In this document: piece after piece, positions 26,858 through 35,197 of the stretch
Numbering within the stretch: the first letter of the stretch is position 1
Layout: each line of letters starts with the position of its first letter
NCBI RefSeq assembly: GCF_020320395.1
Contig: NZ_JAEDAH010000105.1
Span: 1-64,000, forward strand
Origin: Thalassolituus marinus
GTDB taxonomy: Bacteria > Pseudomonadota > Gammaproteobacteria > Pseudomonadales > Oceanobacteraceae
Length of the DNA stretch: 64,000 bases
Reading direction: 5' to 3'
The notes under the pieces: model-generated
What the model was told of the DNA's origin: nothing
The model's database searches: none
Seen by the model: only the letters and a program-made list of their open reading frames with translations
Translations under genes and position numbers: made by a program

Positions 26858-28250
26858 GAAACTCTATAATCTAACGAGCGATGTTTTCCGATTACCTTAC
26901 GGGGTTGATCGAAATAGCCACGTCCTCAGCGTCAGAGCTGATAACATTCCGCTTCTCTGTTGGCCCGATGGCAGGCCGTGCACCGAGGCGAACCTATATA
27001 TGCTGCACTGTTTTGAGCGTGGACTTTCCCGTAAGGAAGGCGGTGGGACACTTACTCAATATGCCAAGCTTCTTTCACACCTTATTCGCTTTTGCTTTAA
27101 CAACAACTACTCATTCATAGGGTTGACTGATTCTCGCTTTTCACTATTCATCAGAACGCTCCAAGGAGAAATGGATCCACGAAAACCAGAGCAGAGAAAA
27201 CGGAGAGCAGCCCATGTGGCAAACATAGGGAGAACCTGCCTCGGCTTTTTAGGATTCGTTGGAGAACTCTATCTAGAACCGTCGTTCGTCGGCGCCGCAG
27301 GAACGATCAGGGCTGAGACGAAGGAGTTCAAGCTGGCTGGTCAGAGAAAGCAGATAGTCCGTACCTATTGGCATCACCATTCCTTTCCTAACCCCGAGCC
27401 TCCAACACGGCGCTTACCTATCAATTCTACAAATATCGCAAAACTGATCGAAGTGATTCCGGATGTGAGCACGACGACCTATCAGAGAAGACGGCGTTTC
27501 ATTCTGGTCAAGCTTTTGGAGATTACTGGGGCAAGGCGAGTTGAGATCGCGAACATCAGAGTCGAAGACATCTATAACGCGAGGAAGATGAAGCAAGAGC
27601 CTGTTCTCAAGGTCTTCACCGCCAAGCGCTCGGGAGGAAGGGAAGAGTACAGATACTTGCCGGTTTCCAAAATGGACCTTGAATTGATCGTAAATTTCAT
27701 CGAAAAGTTCCGACACCGGATCATTAAGAAGACCATCGGTAGCGCTAGTGACTTGGGCTATCTGCTGATTTCGGAAAGTAGTGGACTAAGGCTCGCTACC
27801 GAGACGCTGACGAATGAACTACTGCTGCTTGCCAAGGCTGCCAAGATCGAAGAGCAAGCCTGCGCACACATGTTCCGGCATAGATTCATTACCAAGCTTT
27901 TTGTGGCTTTGATTGAGCAACATGAATTCGAAAATGGGGACGATTTTCGGCGTGCTCTCCTGGATGGTGAGACCCTCAAGAGAAAGGTTCAAGAGTACAC
28001 GGGGCATACTTCGATCAGTAGTCTTGAACCGTATATTCACTTGGCTTTCGAGGAAGTGGCGAGGTTTGGAAGTACCTTAGACCTGATTAAAGCAAAGCTT
28101 GCCGTTGAATCGCTACGGTCCAATCTCAAGGACATTGCTATCGAACTCAGACACGGCAGGAGTCCTACTGAATTGAGCGCCCTCCTCCGCGACTATATCG
28201 ACTTGGCGCTGGAGGAACTCAGTAGCGCCTCAATTTCTACCGAGAGCTGA
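26829..28250 (+). CDS. Tyrosine recombinase 3 of the element
   Basis: 473 residues. Complete catalytic set: Arg in ITGARRVEIANI (R236/R237), Lys in FTAKRSGGREEY, HxxR in CAHMFRHRFIT (H347, R350), GH in YTGHTSISSLEPYI (H393) and Tyr402. The N-terminal 180 residues look like a core-binding domain (LTQYAKLLSHLIRFCFNNNY). It is the last recombinase gene; its stop codon lies 6 bp before the ATG of the truncated umuD reading frame, so ribosomes could re-initiate on umuD. The start may be ATG 26829 or the ATG at 26844. Confidence 0.85.
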   Translation: MRARPMPKDEKLYNLTSDVFRLPYGVDRNSHVLSVRADNIPLLCWPDGRPCTEANLYMLHCFERGLSRKEGGGTLTQYAKLLSHLIRFCFNNNYSFIGLTDSRFSLFIRTLQGEMDPRKPEQRKRRAAHVANIGRTCLGFLGFVGELYLEPSFVGAAGTIRAETKEFKLAGQRKQIVRTYWHHHSFPNPEPPTRRLPINSTNIAKLIEVIPDVSTTTYQRRRRFILVKLLEITGARRVEIANIRVEDIYNARKMKQEPVLKVFTAKRSGGREEYRYLPVSKMDLELIVNFIEKFRHRIIKKTIGSASDLGYLLISESSGLRLATETLTNELLLLAKAAKIEEQACAHMFRHRFITKLFVALIEQHEFENGDDFRRALLDGETLKRKVQEYTGHTSISSLEPYIHLAFEEVARFGSTLDLIKAKLAVESLRSNLKDIAIELRHGRSPTELSALLRDYIDLALEELSSASISTES

Positions 28251-28256
28251 CAAGAT

Positions 28257-28634
28257 ATGGGCAGAATGAGTTCATATGGGAATCCAGCGCAGGACTACAT
28301 TGAACAAACCCTCGATCTAAATGAGCTGTGCATCAGCCATCCGGCGGCCACGTTCTTTGTGCGGGTGGAAGGCGAGTCTATGACCGGTGCCGGCATCTAT
28401 CCCAACGATATTCTGGTGGTGGATCGCTCGCTAACGGCCCGGCATGGTGACATTGTGATTGCCAGCTTGGAACGGGAAATGACTGTGAAGCAGCTCCACC
28501 TGAAGCCTGAACCTGTGCGGCTGTTGGCCTGCAATCCGGCGTATCCGCCGCTGGTGATTACGGAAGGCATGGTGCTGGAGATCTTCGGTGTCGTCACCAA
28601 CGTGGTGCGCTCCCTGAAGCGGGGCCATGGCTGA
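28257..28634 (+). CDS. umuD: UmuD'-like protein created by the insertion
   Basis: 125 residues. Codons 1-9 (MGRMSSYGN) come from the element end; from Pro10 on, PAQDYIEQTLDL and onward is native UmuD. The catalytic pair is intact: Ser41 in VEGESMTGAG and Lys78 in REMTVKQLH, 37 residues apart as in E. coli UmuD (60 and 97). Self-cleavage normally removes the first 29 residues of the reconstructed protein, so this ORF has nearly the extent of processed UmuD', the form that joins UmuC in polymerase V. The ATG is 6 bp after the recombinase 3 stop and has no strong ribosome site of its own. The TGATG overlap with the next gene keeps the operon coupled. Confidence 0.85.
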   Translation: MGRMSSYGNPAQDYIEQTLDLNELCISHPAATFFVRVEGESMTGAGIYPNDILVVDRSLTARHGDIVIASLEREMTVKQLHLKPEPVRLLACNPAYPPLVITEGMVLEIFGVVTNVVRSLKRGHG

Positions 28635-29401
28635 TGTTGCAGCTGCAGCCATCACCGCCGTCGTTTGTGGAAGTACGCCGTCGCTTCGGCTTCCGCAGCA
28701 TTGAGATTGGCCGTTGGGTTACCCGTGCCGAACGCGACCGGGCAGCTGAGCAGTTTTATCAGGCGTTGGTTGATTTGATGCAGACGTTGCGCGTACCGGA
28801 AGCGGTCATTTCTTTGCGCGGTCAGCTGGGCTTGCAATACGGTATCGGTGGTCAGCCCGGTGTGGCGGCGCATTACATTCCGGCAACCCGACAACTCGCA
28901 CTGGCTAAAAATGCCGGTGCAGGCAGCCTCGCGCATGAGTGGTTTCATGGTTTTGATCATTACATGGGTGACAAAGCCTATCTGCCAGAGCCGCAAGCCG
29001 GTCGGCACCCCCTTGCCTCAACTGGCTGGGCTAAGAGCTTTCCGCCAATTGAACATCGGTTGAACGAGCTGTTGCAGCACGCCTTCCGCACCATTGCCCT
29101 GAACGATGACGGTACCGACAGCCCCTTAGTGATCAACTCCCGCCGCGTCGACAAGCAAAACGGCATCCGCTACTACGCATTGCCCGAAGAACTGTGCGCC
29201 CGTGCCTTTGAAGCCTTTGTGGAGGACTGCGGTCCGGATAACCGCTTTCTGGTGCGGGGCACCCGTTTTTCGGATGATGCCAAGGCCGGTCTGTATCCGC
29301 AGGGTGAACACCGGCAACGCATTAACGATGCCTTCAGTCGCTACTTTCAGGCGCTGGGTTATGCCGTTGAGCGCGAACAGCTGCGCCAGCAGGCAGGATA
29401 A
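28634..29401 (+). CDS. Metallopeptidase-like protein between umuD and umuC (CLCA_X type)
   Basis: 255 residues. HEWFHGFDHY (H101, E102, H105) is a zinc-binding HExxH motif, in the setting GAGSLAHEWFHGFDHYMG that I associate with CLCA_X-type proteins seen beside umuDC in some marine gammaproteobacteria. The N-terminus (FVEVRRRFGFRSIEIGRWVT) and the region ALPEELCARAFEAFVED are also characteristic of that group as I recall it. There is no signal peptide, so it acts in the cytoplasm. The gene starts inside the umuD stop and ends 2 bp before umuC, so it belongs to the SOS operon. Substrate unknown. Confidence 0.7.
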   Translation: MLQLQPSPPSFVEVRRRFGFRSIEIGRWVTRAERDRAAEQFYQALVDLMQTLRVPEAVISLRGQLGLQYGIGGQPGVAAHYIPATRQLALAKNAGAGSLAHEWFHGFDHYMGDKAYLPEPQAGRHPLASTGWAKSFPPIEHRLNELLQHAFRTIALNDDGTDSPLVINSRRVDKQNGIRYYALPEELCARAFEAFVEDCGPDNRFLVRGTRFSDDAKAGLYPQGEHRQRINDAFSRYFQALGYAVEREQLRQQAG

Positions 29402-29403
29402 CC

Positions 29404-30675
29404 ATGCGTCCGGTATTTGCTCTGGTGGACTGCAACAACTTCTACGCCAGCTGTGAAAAACTGTTCCGGCCCGATCTGCGCCATGCACCGGTGGTGGTGC
29501 TGTCGAACAACGACGGCTGCGTGGTGGCGCGCTCGAAAGAAGCCAAAGCCCTTGGCATTAAAATGGGCGTACCGGTGCACAAAATTCAGGAGCAGATACA
29601 GCAGCACGGTGTGCAGGTGTTCTCCTCCAACTATGCGTTGTATGGGGATATCTCCAACCGGGTGATGCAAACCCTCGAAGCGCTGGCGCCGGCGGTGGAG
29701 GTGTATTCCATTGATGAAGCCTTTCTGGATTTAACCGGTGTGGCTAATGCCGTGGATCTGACTGAATTCGGTCTGCAGGTGCGGGCGACAATACAACAGC
29801 ACATCGGCATGACCGTGTGCGTGGGGATCGCACCCAGTAAAACCCTGGCCAAGCTGGCGAACCATGCCGCCAAGCAATATCCGGCTACTCGTGGCGTGGT
29901 CGATTTAACCGATCCGATTCGGCAGAAGAAACTGCTGAGCTTAATGCCAGTGAGTGAAGTCTGGGGCGTGGGACGCAAACTCAGCGAACGCCTGAACGCC
30001 ATGGGCATTACCACCGCTCTGGATCTGGCCAGCCAGAATCCAAAAGACATCCGGCAAAAGTTCTCGGTGGTGCTGGAGCGTACCGTGCGCGAGCTGAACG
30101 GCGAAAGCTGCCTGGCATTGGAAGACATAATACCCACCAAGCAGCAGATTTTGTGCAGCCGCAGTTTTGGGCAACGGGTCACTCGTTATGCGGACATGCA
30201 CGAAGCCATCAGCAGCTACGTCGCCCGTGCGGCCGAAAAGCTGCGCCATGAACAACAGCAATGCCAACTGATCAGCGTTTATATTCGCACCGGGTTGTTT
30301 AACCCCAACGACCCGCGCTACAGCAACAGCGCCAGCCTTCGGTTGGATTACCCCACTGATGATACGCGGGTGTTACTGAACGCAGCAGGGAGATTGCTGC
30401 AAGCCATCTGGAAAGACGGCTACCGCTACGCCAAAGCAGGCATTACCCTCAGCGACTTTTACGACCGTGGAGTGGTGCAGCCGGATCTGTTTACCCAGCA
30501 GGTGATCAGCCCAAACAGCGCAAGATTAATGCAGGTGGTCGACCGCATTAATCAACAGCAGAGAGGGAAAGTATTCTTCGCCAGTCAGGGCACTGGCAAA
30601 GCCTGGGCGATGAACCGGAATCATCTGTCGCCGGGCTACACCACAAGCTGGACACAATTACGGGTAGTGCAATAA
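29404..30675 (+). CDS. umuC: UmuC, catalytic subunit of DNA polymerase V
   Basis: 423 residues, full length for the family. Y-family polymerase marks: FALVDCNNFYASCEKLF with the first catalytic Asp, LSNNDGCVVARSKEAK, and VEVYSIDEAFLDLTG with the second Asp-Glu pair; then GIAPSKTLAKLANHAAK and the helix-hairpin-helix VWGVGRKLSERL. With UmuD' dimers it carries out mutagenic translesion synthesis in the SOS response. No frameshift or missing motif. It is the third gene after umuD and depends on transcription either from the interrupted umuD promoter or from the element. Confidence 0.97.
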   Translation: MRPVFALVDCNNFYASCEKLFRPDLRHAPVVVLSNNDGCVVARSKEAKALGIKMGVPVHKIQEQIQQHGVQVFSSNYALYGDISNRVMQTLEALAPAVEVYSIDEAFLDLTGVANAVDLTEFGLQVRATIQQHIGMTVCVGIAPSKTLAKLANHAAKQYPATRGVVDLTDPIRQKKLLSLMPVSEVWGVGRKLSERLNAMGITTALDLASQNPKDIRQKFSVVLERTVRELNGESCLALEDIIPTKQQILCSRSFGQRVTRYADMHEAISSYVARAAEKLRHEQQQCQLISVYIRTGLFNPNDPRYSNSASLRLDYPTDDTRVLLNAAGRLLQAIWKDGYRYAKAGITLSDFYDRGVVQPDLFTQQVISPNSARLMQVVDRINQQQRGKVFFASQGTGKAWAMNRNHLSPGYTTSWTQLRVVQ

Positions 30676-30703
30676 TCGCATGGCACACAAAAGGAGAAGA
30701 TAC

Positions 30704-30811
30704 ATGAGCTTCGATATGAGCCTGGAAATGCAGGTTGTTCTGATGGTGTTGATCGGTCTGCCCATCGTACTGTTGTTGAAGCAGTGGATGGGGCACTTCA
30801 AAGATAAATAA
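30704..30811 (+). CDS. 35-residue membrane peptide at the end of the umuC operon
   Basis: ATG 30704 has AAGGAGAA at good distance. The product runs MSFDMSLEMQVVLMVLIG, then LPIVLLLKQWMGHFKDK: one hydrophobic segment followed by a basic tail. It begins 29 bp after the umuC stop and is followed by a strong hairpin, so it looks like the last gene of the SOS operon. A second peptide with the same plan and about half identical residues is at 52252-52353, which argues strongly that both are real genes. Function unknown; small single-span peptides can modulate membrane proteins or act as toxins. Confidence 0.75.
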   Translation: MSFDMSLEMQVVLMVLIGLPIVLLLKQWMGHFKDK

Positions 30812-30819
30812 GTACAAGC

Positions 30820-30854
30820 CTGTGGTGTGCGACACAACTTGTCGCACACCACAG
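30820..30854. terminator. Strong hairpin after the umuC operon
   Basis: A 15-bp perfect stem (CTGTGGTGTGCGACA and its complement) around the loop CAACT. There is no clear T tract, so it may terminate with Rho help or stabilise the mRNA 3' end. Confidence 0.6.
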
Positions 30855-30889
30855 TACACTAGGATCGCTGTTTCAGGAGCGAAGCGCGT

Positions 30890-31825
30890 ATGGCCTACCC
30901 CATTGATAAAAAGTTAGTGATCGCTGTTTCTTCCAGCGCCTTGTTCGATCTGAGTGAGTCCGATCAGGTTTTCCGTGAACACGGAGCATCCGCCTATCGG
31001 GAATTTCAGCATCAGCACCTGAACACTGTGCTGGCTAAAGGCGTGGCCTTTCCGTTTATCCGCCGCTTTCTGTCATTTAATCAGCGTTTCCCGGATCTTC
31101 AGCCGGTCGAAGTCGTACTGTTATCGCGCAACTCGCCCGAAACCGGCAAGCGTGTGTTCCGCTCGATTGAGCAGTATGGTCTTGGCATCAGCCGCGCCGC
31201 TTTTGTCAGTGGTTCATCGCCGATTACCTACATCAAAGCCTTTAATGCCTCACTCTTTTTGTCGGCCAACCCCGGCGATGTGACCCTGGCCGTGAAGAAC
31301 GGTTTTCCCGGTGGGCTGCTGCTGGCGTCCGGAATGCAGGATGACGAGCAGGATGATGAATTGCGCGTGGCGTTCGACTTCGACGGCATCATTGCCGACG
31401 ATGAATCCGAAGCCGTATTTAAACAAAGCGGACTGGACCAGTTTTATCAGCACGAGCAATCGCGTCTGAGTGAACCGCATAAACCTGGCCTTCTGGCAGA
31501 CTTATTCCTCAAGTTAGCCGGCCTGCAGGCGCTGGAAAATACACGGGCTGAGCATGAACCGGATTATCAGCGCATTCTGCGTACCGCCATTATTACCGCC
31601 CGCAGCGCACCGGCTCATGAGCGCATGATTACCACACTGGAAAGTATGGGCGTTACACCGAATGAAACCTTCTTCCTGGGCGGCATGGAAAAGCGGCGCA
31701 TTCTGGAAGTCATGAAACCGCATGTATTTTTCGATGATCAGCTGGGGCACCTGACGCCTACGGCCGAGAAACTGGCCATGGTGCATGTACCCTTTGGTGT
31801 AGCCAATGCCCCTGCAGAACGTTAA
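30890..31825 (+). CDS. 5'-nucleotidase of the cytosolic IMP/AMP type
   Basis: 311 residues; GGAG lies upstream of ATG 30890. The order VIAVSSSALFDLSESDQVFR, VVLLSRNSPETGKRVF, SGSSPITYIKAFNASLFLS and the acidic DDELRVAFDFDGIIADDESE, followed near the end by ETFFLGGMEKRRIL and HVFFDDQ, matches the bacterial 5'-nucleotidase family (HAD-like), which dephosphorylates nucleoside monophosphates. It has its own promoter region after the hairpin at 30820 and is convergent with the next gene, sharing 4 bp. Confidence 0.85.
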   Translation: MAYPIDKKLVIAVSSSALFDLSESDQVFREHGASAYREFQHQHLNTVLAKGVAFPFIRRFLSFNQRFPDLQPVEVVLLSRNSPETGKRVFRSIEQYGLGISRAAFVSGSSPITYIKAFNASLFLSANPGDVTLAVKNGFPGGLLLASGMQDDEQDDELRVAFDFDGIIADDESEAVFKQSGLDQFYQHEQSRLSEPHKPGLLADLFLKLAGLQALENTRAEHEPDYQRILRTAIITARSAPAHERMITTLESMGVTPNETFFLGGMEKRRILEVMKPHVFFDDQLGHLTPTAEKLAMVHVPFGVANAPAER

Positions 31826-32205
31826 TCCGGGGAAAATAAATGACGGAGTGTGTCGGTGTCGGTGGTGTAATGAAGATCCGCCTTCCAGTCAGCCTGAGCA
31901 ACCTTGAAGCCAAAAAATGCTGCGATTAATGCCTTGTTAGCCGGATTCATCAGCGAGCGATCCAGATAAACCAGGAACTTACGCGTCTGTGTCTGGTACA
32001 ACACCCGCCCACGGGGAATATCCTGATACTCGCAGTGAGCAAGCTCGGGAAAAATATGGCGGAATGACTGATTGTTATCCCAGCATTCAACATGAGTTTC
32101 ATGAGCATCGACCAGGCCCGCGACACCCTGAAAACCATTCTGAATGGAAGATGCATGACCAAAGACAGTGTCTTTGTAGAGCCAGAATATACCAATAGAA
32201 TTCAT
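31822..32205 (-). CDS. Hypothetical protein, 127 residues
   Basis: Not recognised. The small soluble protein starts MNSIGIFWLYKDTVFGHASS and includes FRHIFPELAHCEYQDIPRGR and RKFLVYLDRSLMNPANK, an even coding pattern without low-complexity stretches. It reads toward the 5'-nucleotidase gene and overlaps its end by 4 bp. GGG lies about 10 bases before the ATG. No function is proposed. Confidence 0.6.
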   Translation of the reverse strand: MNSIGIFWLYKDTVFGHASSIQNGFQGVAGLVDAHETHVECWDNNQSFRHIFPELAHCEYQDIPRGRVLYQTQTRKFLVYLDRSLMNPANKALIAAFFGFKVAQADWKADLHYTTDTDTLRHLFSPD

Positions 32206-32283
32206 AATGAATACCCAGTTTTAAATTCTGTAAAAATGGCCGGATAGTTACGGCCCATCATTAAACATGCGCATGGAGATGCT

Positions 32284-32775
32284 ATGAAAACAATACACAT
32301 CGTATGGGAAGGTCCTTATACCGTAGAAGAAGCATTCAGACTGAACGGCAGTCAGGATTATGGTCTTTACCAATATTACGGCCAGCACATCATGTACGGT
32401 AATGATGCACTGCTGTATCTTGGCAAAGCGCAGGAGCAAACCTTTTCTGCACGATTACCAGCGCATAACTGGCAATTATGGACTGCCTCCGAAGCCACTA
32501 TTTATGTTGGCAGACTGCACTTCGAAGAAGCAGTTCCGGTTGAAGAATGGCGCCGGCAAATCGACCTTGCAGAACGCATTATTCTGCAGTCTCACAACCC
32601 GTCATTTAACAGCTCAAATCTGAATACGATTGGCCACAAAGGTGAGGATACTCGTGTACTCAACTGGGGAAAACGTCGGATGCTGCTGCCTGAAGTCTCC
32701 GTATCCCGCTGGGAGGGCGATATGTCGATAGGCAACCTTCTGCGGGAACGTTTCAAACCTGGCACGATCAACTGA
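32284..32775 (+). CDS. GIY-YIG nuclease-like protein
   Basis: 163 residues; GGAG seven bases before the ATG. The segment DYGLYQYYGQHIMYGNDALL, then YLGKAQEQTFSARL, fits the GIY-YIG core: GLY for GIY, YLG for YIG and an Arg one helix later. A glutamate and the Asn in AERIILQSHNPSFNSSN could complete the site. GIY-YIG enzymes are metal-dependent endonucleases. The gene stands between a hypothetical gene and the AAA gene in what looks like a defence-rich stretch; its actual substrate is unknown. Confidence 0.65.
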   Translation: MKTIHIVWEGPYTVEEAFRLNGSQDYGLYQYYGQHIMYGNDALLYLGKAQEQTFSARLPAHNWQLWTASEATIYVGRLHFEEAVPVEEWRRQIDLAERIILQSHNPSFNSSNLNTIGHKGEDTRVLNWGKRRMLLPEVSVSRWEGDMSIGNLLRERFKPGTIN

Positions 32776-32817
32776 GCATACGTGTGCCCATAGAAAACTA
32801 TGGGCACGTCCCGTTCA

Positions 32818-34986
32818 TCAATTGTTGATTACATCCATCGCCGGTACAAATCCAATCGGACGCCGTACCGGCTGAATATCCAGACGCGACGCTTCCGTAA
32901 CCGCAGCCAGTAAAGAACGGGCCGTCAAGGGTGTACTCATAAGCGCCATGCCTCGTAATGCGCCTTTTACCTTGCCAGGGCTTGTACGGATACTGCTCAG
33001 CATGGAATCGGGAATTCCACTCAGCCGTTGAATTTCTCGCGATTTCTTATTCATAATCAGAATGGCTTCCATCAACGACCGCAGTTGTTTACTGCTCATC
33101 CAGTCGAAGTGAATTTTTATATCAAAGCGCCGTGACATGGCACTGTCCATGTGCTCGAAGCGATTACTGGTCACAATCAGAATGCCCCGGAACCGCTCGA
33201 TCGCCATGAGCATCTCGTTCACCTGGCTGATTTCCCAGCTTTTACGATCGGAAATATCACGGCTGATTAACAAGCTATCGACCTCATCCAGAACAAGAAT
33301 CGCCCCCTTTCTTTGCGCAGCGGAAAAGTTGGCGGCAATCTTTTCTTCGGTAGCACCTACAAAGCGCGACAACAGGTCTGATCCCGTCAGCCGGATGATC
33401 TCCTTTCCGGTTACCTGCGCCACCTTATCGGCAAATGCCGATTTACCGGTGCCAGATTGACCATACAGGCACAGCGAAGACGATGGAGATTGTTCCAGGT
33501 TGGATAAAACTTTTGTGATGTCCAGGCTGGCGTTCAGCCAGCGAACCTCATATTCCGGCATGTGGTAAGCACCGGTCACAGCCTTCTCAGGGTTCAGATA
33601 GCCGGGTAAATAATCATCCGGGGCTAATGCAATGCCATTAAGGCTGATGCTCTGATAAAGGTACTGGCTGATTTTATGCTCGTTGTGGCGCGGCTTATCG
33701 GGACTCAGCGTAAGAGAAAACTCCTCCAGCCGTTTAATCAACAACGGAGACAGCCACTTAAAGCGAGCAAGCCACTGACGGTACGGTAGCGTCACCGGTA
33801 ACGCATTCAATCTAACCTTATGCGCCGCCAGTATCGCGTCCTGGTGTTCGTCTTCCAGAAGAACTACGTAATTCATACGCTGAATAAATTCCGCATTACC
33901 CAGCGTCATGGAGTCGGATATCCAGATGCACGGAATATTGTCGTCATTGAAGTAACGCGTATTCCAGCACTCCGGTGTTTGTTTACTCGCATGCCAGATC
34001 GCCATGCTGGCATCATCCATCACCAGAATGGTCCGTTGTTGCTTGCGGAAGAGTCGCTGAGCCAGCTCCAACCGTCCCAAACGAACCTCTTCATCCACAC
34101 TGTCGCCATCGGCATTCGTGGCATTAATAAATAATGCCCGGATATTCAGCCAGGAAGCCAGACTGCTCACAAGCGATGTTTTACCGCTGCCGGAAGGGCC
34201 AAAAATCAGAATATTCCGCCCCGGCAATTTCCGTTCAAGGCATTGCTGAAGGTACGTCTGCAAACCGTTCAGATCCGGCACATAGGCAAATTGCTGCCTG
34301 GGCATGTTCAACGCACGGAACGAACCGATTGAGCGCGCGATTTCACGGTCGATTTCCTGATGAATAACATCGGTGCTTACGCCATCCATCTGACAACGTC
34401 TGTACAAACGCCGGAGCAACTGATCGGGCAGAACACAACCGGCCAGTGTTTGCGCTTTGGCGTTACGTTCCAGCAGTAAAAACGACCACAGTTCATTAGT
34501 TTCATCCACGACAAACGCATATTCCGCGCGCGGGCGATTCACGCAGCGGCCAATAAACGCAATGCCATCAGTCAGGTTACGCACGCGGATATTGTCGAGA
34601 ATCTCAAAAAATGCGTGATCGCTCTGAACCAGCCACCCCAGCAGCACCATCACCTCCTGAGTGCTGTTCAGTTCCAATCGCGTGGCAATGGTCCGGCTTA
34701 CCCACAGCTCCGGACAATGTTGCAAGGCATCCTGTAAGGCAGGCTCCGCAAGCCACTTCCGCAAAGCCTGCAGTATCTCCGTTTGCTCGCTGTCATCGCG
34801 AAGCCCAAGTTCCGCTTGCCAATTCGCGGGCAACGTATACGACATCAATGCCATTGCATCGGCTGCTGCCAGAATCAGCCGGGCAGCCAGGACGCGTGAC
34901 ACCAGGATGGTGGGTAAAGCGGAATCCACTGCGGAATTCTGTTTGGTGGGATGAGATGGCGAAGTAAGCCAGTTGTGCCATTGCAT
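32818..34986 (-). CDS. Protein with two AAA+ ATPase modules
   Basis: 722 residues from ATG 34986, which has AGGAG nine bases upstream; the ATG at 35022 lacks a ribosome site. Module 1 has Walker A FGPSGSGKTS near residue 262 and Walker B TILVMDDASM. Module 2 has Walker A YGQSGTGKSA near 510, Walker B ILVLDEVDSLL, sensor ILIVTSNRFEHMD and Arg finger region MSRRFDIKIHF. The N-terminal 250 residues are helical with no known fold. The second module resembles classic remodelling AAA proteins. It is divergent from a HEPN gene with a palindrome between them, and both lie next to BREX, so an anti-phage role is plausible but unproven. Confidence 0.75.
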   Translation of the reverse strand: MQWHNWLTSPSHPTKQNSAVDSALPTILVSRVLAARLILAAADAMALMSYTLPANWQAELGLRDDSEQTEILQALRKWLAEPALQDALQHCPELWVSRTIATRLELNSTQEVMVLLGWLVQSDHAFFEILDNIRVRNLTDGIAFIGRCVNRPRAEYAFVVDETNELWSFLLLERNAKAQTLAGCVLPDQLLRRLYRRCQMDGVSTDVIHQEIDREIARSIGSFRALNMPRQQFAYVPDLNGLQTYLQQCLERKLPGRNILIFGPSGSGKTSLVSSLASWLNIRALFINATNADGDSVDEEVRLGRLELAQRLFRKQQRTILVMDDASMAIWHASKQTPECWNTRYFNDDNIPCIWISDSMTLGNAEFIQRMNYVVLLEDEHQDAILAAHKVRLNALPVTLPYRQWLARFKWLSPLLIKRLEEFSLTLSPDKPRHNEHKISQYLYQSISLNGIALAPDDYLPGYLNPEKAVTGAYHMPEYEVRWLNASLDITKVLSNLEQSPSSSLCLYGQSGTGKSAFADKVAQVTGKEIIRLTGSDLLSRFVGATEEKIAANFSAAQRKGAILVLDEVDSLLISRDISDRKSWEISQVNEMLMAIERFRGILIVTSNRFEHMDSAMSRRFDIKIHFDWMSSKQLRSLMEAILIMNKKSREIQRLSGIPDSMLSSIRTSPGKVKGALRGMALMSTPLTARSLLAAVTEASRLDIQPVRRPIGFVPAMDVINN

Positions 34987-35013
34987 GAGGATGCTCCTGT
35001 AAACACTGAAATT

Positions 35014-35089
35014 CCCGGCCAATCAGTGGCCGGGCACGCTACAGGCTTTCACTCGTTTTAAGCGCCGGTAACAGGAATTATTCTTGTTA
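35014..35089. promoter_or_regulatory. Two palindromes between the AAA and HEPN genes
   Basis: CCCGGCCA and TGGCCGGG (35014-35021 and 35027-35034) form an 8-bp hairpin. TAACAGGAAT-T-ATTCTTGTTA (35069-35089) is a 21-bp operator-like palindrome with one mismatch. Both lie in the 211-bp divergent promoter region, which has no other content. Confidence 0.5.
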
Positions 35090-35197
35090 TCTTAACTCCA
35101 GCAGCCTCGGATACGGGCGCATTCCGATACTTCCACCGCACAGTGTTTGTGATATGTTTCGGCACTGCAAATCTGCGACACGCCAAGGAAGCACCCG

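Larger units (their letters stand above)
19819..28290. mobile_element. 8.5-kb tyrosine-recombinase element inserted in umuD
   Basis: The direct repeat CCAGCGC is at 19819-19825 and 28284-28290; one copy belongs to umuD and the unit between is 8465 bp. Just inside both ends is an inverted TTCCCATAT, reading TTTTCCCATATTG on the left and, on the minus strand at the right, ATTCCCATATGA. Contents: about 450 bp without a gene, a MITE, a carbenicillinase-type beta-lactamase, a LexA box and an operon of three large tyrosine recombinases plus a 192-residue protein. The scheme resembles Tn554-like and recombinase-in-trio elements, but the recombinases (786, 707 and 473 residues) are larger and there is an extra small gene. 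The gene-free 19826-20272 shows only the left terminus and AT-rich DNA. Confidence 0.88.
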
